Program-made: the position numbers and the translations under genes
The notes under the pieces: generated by a model
Told to the model about the DNA's origin: nothing
The model's database searches: none
What the model saw: only the letters and a program-made list of their open reading frames with translations
Part shown: piece after piece, positions 25,691 through 33,998 of the stretch
How positions within the stretch are numbered: the first letter of the stretch is position 1
How the letters are laid out: the number at the start of each line of letters is the position of its first letter
Source: Bacteroidales bacterium
GTDB lineage: Bacteria > Bacteroidota > Bacteroidia > Bacteroidales > UBA932
Reading direction: 5' to 3'
NCBI GenBank assembly: GCA_017630215.1
Contig: JAGBVR010000010.1
Location: 173,100 to 237,099 of the forward strand
Length of the DNA: 64,000 bases

Positions 25691-26302
25691 ATGCACATAG
25701 GAATCGCCGGAAATATCGGATGCGGAAAGACTACGCTCACAAGAATGCTGTCACAGCATTACGGATGGACGCCGAAGTATGAGGCCGTTACATATAACCC
25801 ATATCTTGAAGACTACTACAAGGATATCCAGAGATGGTCTTACAACCTCGAGACCTATTTCCTGGCACAAAGATTCCAGGACTTGGTGGAAATCTCAAAA
25901 TCAGAAGATGTAATCATCCAGGACAGGACCATTATGGAGGGAGTGCATATCTTCGTAGCTAACAACAAGGCAATGGGTAACCTCTCAGACCGAGATTTCG
26001 ACACCTACATGCAGCTTTTCAACCTCATGATGTCAATGGTCAGAGAGCCAGATCTTCTAATTTATCTGAAATCATCGGTTCCTACATTGGTTTCACAGAT
26101 TCAGAAACGCGGACGCGACTACGAAAAAAGCATAAGCATCGAATATCTGAGCAATCTGAATGAAAGATATGACGAGTGGATTGCCAACTACAAAGGTAAA
26201 GTGCTTGTAATCGAGGCCGATGACCTCGACTTCGAGCATAGACCTGAAGACTTTGCACAAATCACCGACAAGATCGACGCGCAGCTTTACGGCCTCTTCT
26301 AG
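25691..26302 (+). CDS. Deoxynucleoside kinase
   Basis: A 203-residue salvage kinase that phosphorylates deoxynucleosides (deoxyadenosine, deoxycytidine or deoxyguanosine) with ATP. Seen: P-loop GNIGCGKTTL at residues 6-15, the base-binding EPVTYNPY-like segment (EAVTYNPYLEDYY), DRTIMEGVHIF (DR motif, near 80), and the lid RGRDYEKSIS near 140. The start at 25691 (MHIGIAGNIG) places the P-loop where the family has it; the longer frame to 25634 would run into the terminator. Full length for the bacterial dNK family. Confidence 0.88.
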   Translation: MHIGIAGNIGCGKTTLTRMLSQHYGWTPKYEAVTYNPYLEDYYKDIQRWSYNLETYFLAQRFQDLVEISKSEDVIIQDRTIMEGVHIFVANNKAMGNLSDRDFDTYMQLFNLMMSMVREPDLLIYLKSSVPTLVSQIQKRGRDYEKSISIEYLSNLNERYDEWIANYKGKVLVIEADDLDFEHRPEDFAQITDKIDAQLYGLF

Positions 26303-26330
26303 AGAGGAGCCAATAGTCTAACAATCAATA

Positions 26331-26381
26331 AGATGCGAGTTCTACGTGCCGCACTAAGGGGAGCACGCAGAACTCGCATCT
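26331..26381. terminator. Bidirectional terminator
   Basis: AGATGCGAGTTCT (26331-26343) pairs with AGAACTCGCATCT (26369-26381), with an inner GTGC/GCAC pair. It lies between the converging kinase and permease genes. Confidence 0.65.
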
Positions 26382-26416
26382 CACTAAGAATCAGCGTATT
26401 AAAATCTTCCTATGTA

Positions 26417-27913
26417 TTAGAATCCCGGAAGATCGAGGTAGAGAGTCGGAATGAGAAGTAGGAAACCCAAGACAATCATCGCCAAGATGAACTTCCAGGC
26501 CCATCTGAACCATTTCTCATACGGAATCTTGGCTACTGACAGTACGGCCATAAGGACTCCCGAGCATGGAGTTATCATATTCGTGAATCCGTCACCGAAC
26601 TGGAAAGCCAGTACAGTAGCCTGGCGCGACACCCCGATGAGATCCGAAAACGGCGCCATGATCGGCATTGTCACCGCGGCTTTGGCAGAAGCTGATGGAA
26701 TAAAGACATTGATGAAAGTCTGGATTCCGTACATTGTTCCAAGCGCTCCTGCGCGGCCGGTCCCGTCGAGAGCTGATGCCATCGCCCCCAGCATTGTATC
26801 TATCACCTGACCTTCTTTCAATATCACGATTATACCGGCGGCAAAACCGATTATCAAGGCAGCAGAGAAAATATCCTTTGCGCCAGCAATGAATTCTTTG
26901 GCAATATCATCTGCACCATAGCCTACCGCAACGCCGGAAGCCACTGCAAGAGCTAGAAAGAGTGCGCATATCTCCTGAAGATACCAGCCATATCCCATCA
27001 CACCCACCACCATGAACAATATGCAGAACATCAGCATATTGAGGATGAACATTCTGGATGATTTGAGAAGGGCAGGTATGGAAACCGCGGCAAAAAGTGC
27101 GGTCAACACCCAAAGAAGCCAAGGCGTATCGAATTTAGCCTGCCCCAATGTGATGACACAATCCGATGCATAATAAACTGAGAACAATATAAGGATGACT
27201 GTCAGGATTCCGAAGCAGATCCATGCAGAGAGACCACTCCCCTTTCCTTCTGAAACTTCATCCCTCTCCACATCTTCTTCGAATGCATCAATCGGTTTTC
27301 TTATACGTGATGCATACCAGAGGGTGAATGCTATGGCCGCAGCCATAAGAACGACCCAGCATATAATCCTGTACTCGATGCCGGAGAAAAGAGGCAGATC
27401 AGACATATCCTGAGCGATACCGATAGTAAAAGGATTCAGCATAGCACCGGCAAATCCCACATGAGCCGCCACATACACCATACATACACCAGTAAACTCA
27501 TCATAACCAAGGCGCTTCGCCAATGGAATCGCCACAGCAACAAACGCTATAGTCTCCTCACTCATGCCGAAAACAGCCCCGAAAAGGCCGAAAAGAAGCA
27601 TTATAAGGGTGATGACAATGTTACCCACGCCCAGTCTGCGTATAAGGCTGAAACGTTCAAGTTCCTGGACCTTCGAAATAAACTTCAATATGCCCTCATC
27701 CACAGCCTTGGTACTGTTCACCACCCAGAATGCGCCTCCGATAACAAGCACGAAAGCGATAATCCCGGCTTGCTGGCTGAATCCCTCATAAAGTGCAGAA
27801 AACACCTGCCAGGTCTGAGGATTGCCTCCGGGGACAAACCAGGTCGATACCGCACAGATCAGCAGTACTGTGAAAATAATGACGTAGGTATTGGGAACTT
27901 TGAACTTTGACAT
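26417..27913 (-). CDS. YfcC family permease
   Basis: A 498-residue inner-membrane protein with about twelve helices, related to the C4-dicarboxylate/arginine-type DcuC-YfcC permeases. Seen: MSKFKVPNTYVIIFTVLLIC, FWVVNSTKAVDEGI, the VFGMSEETIAF motif near residue 115, QTFINVFIPSASAKAAVTMPIMAPFSDLI near 410 and ITPCSGVLMAVLSVAKIPYEKW near 455. These hairpin-loop motifs are the transport core. Substrate unknown; family members have been linked to peptides, amino acids or carboxylates. No promoter element recognised. Confidence 0.85.
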   Translation of the reverse strand: MSKFKVPNTYVIIFTVLLICAVSTWFVPGGNPQTWQVFSALYEGFSQQAGIIAFVLVIGGAFWVVNSTKAVDEGILKFISKVQELERFSLIRRLGVGNIVITLIMLLFGLFGAVFGMSEETIAFVAVAIPLAKRLGYDEFTGVCMVYVAAHVGFAGAMLNPFTIGIAQDMSDLPLFSGIEYRIICWVVLMAAAIAFTLWYASRIRKPIDAFEEDVERDEVSEGKGSGLSAWICFGILTVILILFSVYYASDCVITLGQAKFDTPWLLWVLTALFAAVSIPALLKSSRMFILNMLMFCILFMVVGVMGYGWYLQEICALFLALAVASGVAVGYGADDIAKEFIAGAKDIFSAALIIGFAAGIIVILKEGQVIDTMLGAMASALDGTGRAGALGTMYGIQTFINVFIPSASAKAAVTMPIMAPFSDLIGVSRQATVLAFQFGDGFTNMITPCSGVLMAVLSVAKIPYEKWFRWAWKFILAMIVLGFLLLIPTLYLDLPGF

Positions 27914-27958
27914 AATGAATATGGTATTTTATTAAAAGATTCTCACGTCGCCCTACGG

Positions 27959-28060
27959 GCTACTCAGAAAGACAGAAGAAGGCATCTTGTGAGCTACTCA
28001 GAATGACAGGAGACAGAGATCCTGCTGGCTCCTCTGAAAGAGAGGAAGATGCGTGATAGA
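27959..28060. repeat. Three degenerate tandem repeats of about 34 bp
   Basis: GCTACTCAGAAAGACAG (27959), GCTACTCAGAATGACAG (27993) and GCTCCTCTGAAAGAGAG (28028) begin units spaced 34-35 bases. They match, in reverse, the TGTCATTCTGAGC motif at 24099. The stretch is the spacer upstream of the permease gene. Confidence 0.5.
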
Positions 28061-28088
28061 CAAAAGCTTCAATATCAGCGGTTTAACA

Positions 28089-28122
28089 AATATGCCTGCT
28101 GCATAGTGACAGCAGGCATATT
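28089..28122 (-). terminator. Terminator of the long lipoprotein operon
   Basis: AATATGCCTGCTG (28089-28101) pairs with CAGCAGGCATATT (28110-28122). It lies 52 bases past the stop of the last lipoprotein gene on the minus strand and is the first strong stem after that run. Confidence 0.6.
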
Positions 28123-28173
28123 CCGTAAACTTATGAAACACAAAGGCTTAAGCACCACCTTGTGATATCGGAT

Positions 28174-29538
28174 TTATTTTGTAGACCAGGTTCCACCGCC
28201 GTTATCCCAAGTTCCTTCTTTTACAGTATAGAGATTTGTTCCGTCGGTAGGAACAGTGAGGTCTGCTGTCTGATTCCACTTGTTATTCCAATCATTATTA
28301 GCATTACCTGGATTCATGCGACAGAAAATGATGTTGGTATATCCTTCAATATCAGCCTTATCAAACTCATAGATTCCATCTGAATCAGAAGCCGCCACCA
28401 TATCTATCCATTTCTCTGGCTTGCCATCCTGAAATGCATAAACTGCAAAACGAGCATTAGCCTGAGTCCAGTTGCTGTTTGGCTTGAGGTAGATATACTC
28501 TGGCTCCGGTTCCACTGTCGGCTGATCGTACGGGAGTTCATCGAACGGATTGCCCTCGATACCACCATTGTACTCACCATAGAAATCAGGATCGATAGTG
28601 ATCTCGAATGACGCATAGTCAGTCAGTACATTCTCACCGATGATGTTTGTTCTCCAGTTACGGCGTACAGGAACATTAGGAATGCTGATGGTATTGATTT
28701 CACGAGTACCCTGGAGGAATGTGATCTTATATGCATCAAGCTGATCCTTTTCACCGGTAACTGCGTCTGCTACAAGAATATAATTCATCGAAAGATATGA
28801 ATATTCGTGAGCTGTAGGATAGTCTGCCTTATTGTAGACATTGAGCTTCTGCTGCGGAAGAGCAGCCGCTTTGAAGGTGAACTCTTTTCCTTCTGATGCC
28901 ACTCCAGAGAAGAGATCAAATCTTGTCGCGGCATTTGAAAGAGTTACAGAAGTGTTGTCTATAACGACTCCCGCTGCCTTTGCAGCATCGATATCATCCT
29001 GAGTAGTACCGACATTGATCTGTGCAAACGGGCGTGTAAGAGTAATGTTTTCAATACTCATATCAGCCTCAATATGGAGCTTTGCAACAGCGTAAAAAGC
29101 ATCACGTGACTCATCATTCGCAGCAAGAGCATCATAGTTCACTGTAAGATAAGGAGGATACTGAGCTGTGAGAGCGTAGTGGCTCTTACCTTCTGCCTGT
29201 GCCCAGAACACGAATTCATAATCCTGTCCCTTAACAAGTCTTACAGATACCTTGGCATCGAGATCATCCGCACCCTGGAAATCTTCGATTTCAGGCTGAA
29301 GCTGATCCAAAAGAACTCCGTCCTTATAGACATAGAAAAGGAGTTCCTTCTCGTATGTGTCTGCATAACCGATTCCGGTCCCTGCAGGTGCAGCCTTAGT
29401 AGCAATAGCACTTTCTGTGTTGATGGCGAATGTCACTTCGACCTCATCCTGACTGCTTGCAGGAATGTTTTCTCTCTGACAAGCAAATGCCGCCACAAGG
29501 ATCATAATAGTGGCCGCATAGCGGAAAAACTTTTTCAT
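28174..29538 (-). CDS. Fimbrillin-like lipoprotein with C-terminal starch-binding-like module (array gene A)
   Basis: A 454-residue lipoprotein: signal peptide with lipobox cysteine at residue 20 (AFAC-QREN). The shared N-terminal domain (about 25-335) shows VTFAINTESAIATKA, YEFVFWAQ, NDESRDAFYAV, RPFAQINVG, YLSMNYILVAD and RRNWRTNIIG. I believe this matches the Bacteroidales family DUF6562. The last 105 residues (IYLKPNSNWTQANARFAVY to GGGTWSTK, with IIFCRMNPGN) resemble the CBM26/starch-binding modules of surface glycan-binding proteins. Last gene of the run; gene B has the same architecture, with nearly identical 3' DNA. Likely surface exposed; glycan binding is inferred. Confidence 0.82.
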   Translation of the reverse strand: MKKFFRYAATIMILVAAFACQRENIPASSQDEVEVTFAINTESAIATKAAPAGTGIGYADTYEKELLFYVYKDGVLLDQLQPEIEDFQGADDLDAKVSVRLVKGQDYEFVFWAQAEGKSHYALTAQYPPYLTVNYDALAANDESRDAFYAVAKLHIEADMSIENITLTRPFAQINVGTTQDDIDAAKAAGVVIDNTSVTLSNAATRFDLFSGVASEGKEFTFKAAALPQQKLNVYNKADYPTAHEYSYLSMNYILVADAVTGEKDQLDAYKITFLQGTREINTISIPNVPVRRNWRTNIIGENVLTDYASFEITIDPDFYGEYNGGIEGNPFDELPYDQPTVEPEPEYIYLKPNSNWTQANARFAVYAFQDGKPEKWIDMVAASDSDGIYEFDKADIEGYTNIIFCRMNPGNANNDWNNKWNQTADLTVPTDGTNLYTVKEGTWDNGGGTWSTK

Positions 29539-29561
29539 TGTAGTTATGGTTAATTAGTTAT

Positions 29562-29596
29562 TGGCAGCCTCGGGCGCGGTCAGGCGCCCGGGACTG
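29562..29596 (-). repeat. GGTCA-loop hairpin, copy 1
   Basis: CGGGCGC (29571-29577) and GCGCCCG (29584-29590) around loop GGTCAG, in the 66-base gap between array genes B and A. One of ten related hairpins whose stems differ but pair. Confidence 0.65.
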
Positions 29597-29604
29597 AATT
29601 TGTC

Positions 29605-30960
29605 TTATTTTGTAGACCAGGTTCCACCGCCGTTATCCCAAGTTCCTTCCTTGACGGTATACAGGTTTGTACCATCTGTCGGAACTTTAAGGTCAGATGT
29701 CTGATTCCACTTGTTATCCCAGTTGTTATTAGCATTACCAGGATTCATGCGACAGAAGATGATGTTAGGATTACCCTGAAGAGCATCCTTGCTGATTTCA
29801 TAGATTCCATCATCATCAGCATCAGTCATAGGATCCCATCTCTCTGCAACTCCCCATGAATAAACTGCAAAACGAGCATTATCTACCTCCCAATTTGCAT
29901 TAGGCTTGAGATAAAGATTGTTATCTACAGGCTCCGGAGCCACAGTACCATTGTAAGGATACTCCTTCCAGTCGCTACCCTCTGGATCATACTCACCGTC
30001 AAATGCAGGATCGATCACGATGCTGAATGTCGACATATCAGTAAGGATATTCTCGCTGATGATGTTTGTACGATAGTTACGACGTACAGGAACATTGTTG
30101 ATCTGGATAGGATTGTTCACTGGTTGATCGTTACCCTCCTCGTAGAAGTCAACAACGAAAGTAACAAGTCCCTTCTCTGTACCGTCAGCTGAGTTATCAG
30201 CTACGAGGACATAGTTGAGTGAAAGGTACTCATACTCTGTCGCCTGCTCCTGTCCCTTGTATACAGAAAGAGTATTCTCACCTGCAGGGAGGGTATTCAT
30301 AGGAAGAGCTGCAGCTGCAAAAGTAACATCGACATTACCCTCAGTCTTACCGCTGAAGAGGTTAAGAACATTAGCGACACCCTTTACAGTCACCTCTGAC
30401 TTAGTTACAGTCACACCTGCTGTCTGCGCTGCAGTATAATCTAGAGTACCGACATTGATCTGAGCCACAGCACGTCTGAGAGTGATATCCTGATTAAGAT
30501 TGCTGTCAGTTACCTTATAGCCCTCAAGAGTTGCATACCAAGCATCGCGATACTTGTTGTTTGCAACAAGACCACCATAGTTTACAGTCACATTCTTGTT
30601 CTCGAGATCAACTGTGTAGTAGTTTGTACCCTTTGAATCAGCCCAGAACACGAAATCATAAGTCTGTCCCTTTACGAGAGTTACTGTAACTGTAGCCTCG
30701 TTGTCTGTGCCGAAGTCATCTGCAACAGAATAAACAGCTGGTGAGAGAAGCTGGCCATTACGGTAAACACCGAAAGTGAGTTCCTTTTCCCACTCTGGAG
30801 CTTCACCTACAACCGCCTTAGACTGGATAGCCTCATTAGAGATAGTGAAGGTAACTTCTACTGCTTCACCTTTGCCAAGCTCAGGAGATACCTCCTTCTG
30901 GCATGATGCCGCGAATGCCATTGAAAGCAGAGCGGCCGAATAAAAAAGGATCTTTTTCAT
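29605..30960 (-). CDS. Fimbrillin-like lipoprotein with C-terminal starch-binding-like module (array gene B)
   Basis: A 451-residue lipoprotein, lipobox cysteine at 20 (AASC-QKEV). The shared N-terminal domain has VTFTISNEAIQSKA, YDFVFWAD, NKYRDAWYA, RRAVAQINVG (a variant of RPFAQIN), YLSLNYVLVAD and RRNYRTNIIS. The C-terminal module (about 345-451: LYLKPNANWEVDNARFAVY, NIIFCRMNPGN, final TWDNGGGTWSTK) matches gene A at protein level and its end matches at DNA level, showing a recent duplication or conversion. Spacing to gene C is 33 bases, so it is cotranscribed. Predicted cell-surface carbohydrate-binding subunit; ligand not known. Confidence 0.82.
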   Translation of the reverse strand: MKKILFYSAALLSMAFAASCQKEVSPELGKGEAVEVTFTISNEAIQSKAVVGEAPEWEKELTFGVYRNGQLLSPAVYSVADDFGTDNEATVTVTLVKGQTYDFVFWADSKGTNYYTVDLENKNVTVNYGGLVANNKYRDAWYATLEGYKVTDSNLNQDITLRRAVAQINVGTLDYTAAQTAGVTVTKSEVTVKGVANVLNLFSGKTEGNVDVTFAAAALPMNTLPAGENTLSVYKGQEQATEYEYLSLNYVLVADNSADGTEKGLVTFVVDFYEEGNDQPVNNPIQINNVPVRRNYRTNIISENILTDMSTFSIVIDPAFDGEYDPEGSDWKEYPYNGTVAPEPVDNNLYLKPNANWEVDNARFAVYSWGVAERWDPMTDADDDGIYEISKDALQGNPNIIFCRMNPGNANNNWDNKWNQTSDLKVPTDGTNLYTVKEGTWDNGGGTWSTK

Positions 30961-30993
30961 GATATTGATTAGTTGTTGTTGATTTCAGATATA

Positions 30994-31941
30994 TTAGTTC
31001 TGCGGCCAATTCTCGATGTAAGGAGAATCAACATCGTAAATCGGAATGATTTCCACTACGAAATGAGCCGGACCGGTAAAGAATTCACCGATGATGTTTG
31101 TGCGATAGTTTCTCTGATAAGGAACATTCTCCACAGGAATGACGATTTCCGCATTGTTATAGGTGAAGATTCCTGTAACAGAAGGAAGCATACCCTTTGT
31201 CTGAGGTGCGAGAACATAGTTCATAGATACATAGCTGTATGTCTGGTTATCACCATTGATCTCAAGCTTCTCACCGCTTGCTGCAGGAACAGGTGTAGAA
31301 TAGAATGCTGCATTTGTTGAACCTGTAGCTGTTCTGTCAAGAACATTCAGCACATTAGGAAGACCTGAAATCTCTACCTGTGAAAGCATTCTGAGTCCGA
31401 GGTCTGTCACCTCTGAATAATCTTTTGCTCCGAAATTGATCTGAGCGAACGGACGATAAAGATCTACCTTTGTAGGAGTCGATACCACCTTGTAACCCTC
31501 GACGAGCTGATAGAAAGCATCACGATTCTCATCATTGGCCGCTGTACTGTAGCTATCCACAGTGACAGTCTGCGCCTGAGGATCAAATGTATAAGGAGCA
31601 TCTGGTGACTGAGCCCAGAATACGATGTCATATGGATAGTTCTTTACAAGTTTGAGCTCTACAGTCATGGTGAGTGCACCATTTTCGAACTTCAAAGGCT
31701 CGTCATTGTGAAGAAGAAGCCTTCTTTCTGCGTTATTGGCATCATAGACAGCATAATAAAGATCAGTAGCAGTCTTTCCATCTGAATATGCCTTAGTGGC
31801 AATACTTTCAGGAACAGATACAGCAAGAACTGCAACAGCCTCTTCACCCTCAGGGAGAGACACTGCCGGAGTTTCTTTCTGGCAAGATGCAGCTGCGATC
31901 AATCCGGCCACAGCCGCTGCAATCCAAAAAATCTTTTTCAT
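30994..31941 (-). CDS. Short fimbrillin-like lipoprotein, shared domain only (array gene C)
   Basis: A 315-residue lipoprotein, lipobox cysteine at 20 (AASC-QKET). It consists of the shared domain alone: VLAVSVPESIATKAYSDG, YDIVFWAQ, NDENRDAFYQL, YRPFAQINFGAKD, YVSMNYVLAP and YQRNYRTNIIGEFF, with a final strand HFVVEIIPIY. With genes D and E it forms a group of minimal subunits lacking any C-terminal extension, as would suit stalk or filler subunits if the family polymerises. The signal-peptide DNA is nearly identical to that of genes E and H. Confidence 0.82.
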   Translation of the reverse strand: MKKIFWIAAAVAGLIAAASCQKETPAVSLPEGEEAVAVLAVSVPESIATKAYSDGKTATDLYYAVYDANNAERRLLLHNDEPLKFENGALTMTVELKLVKNYPYDIVFWAQSPDAPYTFDPQAQTVTVDSYSTAANDENRDAFYQLVEGYKVVSTPTKVDLYRPFAQINFGAKDYSEVTDLGLRMLSQVEISGLPNVLNVLDRTATGSTNAAFYSTPVPAASGEKLEINGDNQTYSYVSMNYVLAPQTKGMLPSVTGIFTYNNAEIVIPVENVPYQRNYRTNIIGEFFTGPAHFVVEIIPIYDVDSPYIENWPQN

Positions 31942-31969
31942 TATTTTATAAGTTATAGTTGTTATTCAA

Positions 31970-32917
31970 TTACTTAATAGGATTACCGTTCTCATCGATA
32001 TCGTAGTCATAATCATCAAACTTCTCAAGTACTACGACTTTCACCTCTGCGAACTCAGTAAGGAAGTTACCAATGATGTTGGTACGATGATTTCTCTGAT
32101 AAGGCACGTTCTGTACTTCGATGACAACAGGATTTGCCGACTTATCGTGTGTAAATGTAGCACTAACGCTGTTAAGCTTCTTGGCATCAGCAGCAAGGAC
32201 ATAATTCATCGAGTACCAGCCATACTGAACACCCTGAACTGAATAATATGCCGGATCGGTCGGAACTGCAGTGGCCTCAAGTTTTGTCGATGCACTGCCT
32301 TCCACCTCTCCTGTAAGAACGTTCAAAACTGTCGGAAGACCGTCAATTGCAACTGTGGACTTGAGTGACTTATGCACATCCACTTCCTCCACTGACTTAT
32401 AATCTGCAGCAAGGAAATTGATCTGGGCGAAAGGACGTCTGAGTCCTACAGTGCGTGACTCCCCTGCCTTTGAGACCTTTATGATTTCCTGCTTGCAGAA
32501 AGCATCGCGATACTCATCATTAGCGAGGCCTTCATAGTCGACCTCCACCTTGGCCAAAGAAACGAATTCAGTAAGGTCATATGCATTCTGCTCGCCCTCA
32601 GCATCCTCATACTGAGCCCAGAAAACAAAGTTGTAAGGATAATCCTTGACGAGCTGGACATCGAAAGAGGCAGTTTTATCACTAATAATTTCCTTTCCGG
32701 CAAGTCCCTCTACAGGATCATTGTTCTCATCAAATGCAGCCCAATATACACAGTTGACAGTACGGCCGTCAGCAATATCCTTTGTCTGAGCATCTGATGG
32801 AGCCACTACAGAAAGTCTTACTGTAGTTTTACCGGCACCTGTAAGGAAATTGTTTTCTTTCTGGCAAGAAACCATTGCTACAACAGCAGTCAATGTCAAT
32901 AAAAAAAATCTTTTCAT
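31970..32917 (-). CDS. Short fimbrillin-like lipoprotein, shared domain only (array gene D)
   Basis: A 315-residue lipoprotein, lipobox cysteine at 18 (MVSC-QKEN). Shared-domain motifs: VRLSVVAPSDAQTKDIADG, YNFVFWAQ, NDEYRDAFCK, RRPFAQINFLAAD, YGWYSMNYVLAAD and YQRNHRTNIIGNFLTEF, ending in an acidic tail FDDYDYDIDENGNPIK. Closest to gene E: both have the FLAADYK variant and HRTNIIG. Lies 28 bases upstream of gene C; a GGTCA hairpin separates it from E. Function inferred only from family resemblance. Confidence 0.82.
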   Translation of the reverse strand: MKRFFLLTLTAVVAMVSCQKENNFLTGAGKTTVRLSVVAPSDAQTKDIADGRTVNCVYWAAFDENNDPVEGLAGKEIISDKTASFDVQLVKDYPYNFVFWAQYEDAEGEQNAYDLTEFVSLAKVEVDYEGLANDEYRDAFCKQEIIKVSKAGESRTVGLRRPFAQINFLAADYKSVEEVDVHKSLKSTVAIDGLPTVLNVLTGEVEGSASTKLEATAVPTDPAYYSVQGVQYGWYSMNYVLAADAKKLNSVSATFTHDKSANPVVIEVQNVPYQRNHRTNIIGNFLTEFAEVKVVVLEKFDDYDYDIDENGNPIK

Positions 32918-32949
32918 ATAGTTTCAGTTTTTAATTTTCGATATAAGTG

Positions 32950-32985
32950 GCAGCTCCAGGCGCGGTCAGACGCCAGGAGCCGATT
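32950..32985 (-). repeat. GGTCA-loop hairpin, copy 2
   Basis: GCTCCAGGCG (32953-32962) and CGCCAGGAGC (32971-32980), paired except for one A-A mismatch, loop CGGTCAGA. In the 72-base gap between genes E and D. Confidence 0.65.
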
Positions 32986-32989
32986 TCCG

Positions 32990-33955
32990 CTAGATCTGCG
33001 GATAAGTTTCAATATATTCGTCATCGAATCCCTCTACAACGATCAGCTGCACCTTTACTTTTTCAGTAAAGAAATTACCGATGATGTTGGTACGATGATT
33101 TCTCTCATAAGGAACGTTATTTACCTCGATGCTTACACCATCCACCTTCTTATCGTGATAGAAGAGACCTGTTACATCTTTTGTATCCTTATCTGTAGCG
33201 AGAATGTAATTCATTGAATACCAACCATATGTAGTAGCAACACCTGTAGCTGGATCAGTAATGGTATAATACTTATCCTCTGAAGGAATGGCATACTTTG
33301 CGAGATTTACGGTAGTACCGGCAGCATCTTTGTCCACAGTTCCATCAATACCGTTGAGAACAGAAGGAAGGCCTTCCATAAGGATGGTGGAAGTCATATT
33401 TGTATTAAGTCCCACAGCCTCCACATCCTTGTAATCAGCAGCAAGGAAATTGATCTGAGCGAAAGGACGGTAAAGCTGAACTTCCTTCACCTCATTATCA
33501 GAAACGATAGTGATAATCTGGTTAGCATAGAAGGCATCACGATTCTCATCATTGGCATTTCCGCCATAGTTCACAACGACCTTACCATCTTCATTGAATG
33601 TACTGAGGCCGTACGCTGCATTCTGGCCGTATTCATCTCCCACGTGTGCCCAGAAGACAAAGTTATAGTCATAATGCTTTACAAGAGTCACCTCGATCTC
33701 TGCTTTCATTCCATTGATGACAGCTGTTCCAGCGAGACCGGCTATAGGCTTATCGTTATTGTCAAACGCTGCCCAATGGACGATATTTGCCTTCTTTCCA
33801 TCAGAAATGGTTCTTGTCTGAACAGCTGGAGTCTGCACAGAAAGAGTCACATTGGCAGTCTCGCCATTTACACCGCTCTGAGGGGCTTCTTTCTGGCAAG
33901 ATGCAGCCGCGAACAATCCGGCCACAGCCGCTGCAATCCAAAGAATCTTCTTCAT
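32990..33955 (-). CDS. Short fimbrillin-like lipoprotein, shared domain only (array gene E)
   Basis: A 321-residue lipoprotein, lipobox cysteine at 20 (AASC-QKEA). Shared-domain motifs: VTLSVQTPAVQTRTISDG, YNFVFWAH, NDENRDAFYA, YRPFAQINFLAAD, YGWYSMNYILATD and YERNHRTNIIGNFF. It is a paralog of gene D over the full length and has no extension. Gap to gene F is 43 bases, to gene D 72. The first beta strand ending in Thr-Arg is the position where type V pilins are cut, a possible parallel. Confidence 0.82.
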   Translation of the reverse strand: MKKILWIAAAVAGLFAAASCQKEAPQSGVNGETANVTLSVQTPAVQTRTISDGKKANIVHWAAFDNNDKPIAGLAGTAVINGMKAEIEVTLVKHYDYNFVFWAHVGDEYGQNAAYGLSTFNEDGKVVVNYGGNANDENRDAFYANQIITIVSDNEVKEVQLYRPFAQINFLAADYKDVEAVGLNTNMTSTILMEGLPSVLNGIDGTVDKDAAGTTVNLAKYAIPSEDKYYTITDPATGVATTYGWYSMNYILATDKDTKDVTGLFYHDKKVDGVSIEVNNVPYERNHRTNIIGNFFTEKVKVQLIVVEGFDDEYIETYPQI

Positions 33956-33998
33956 AATATAAAATGTTTAAATAATTTTCAATATGTAAATGTCAATC

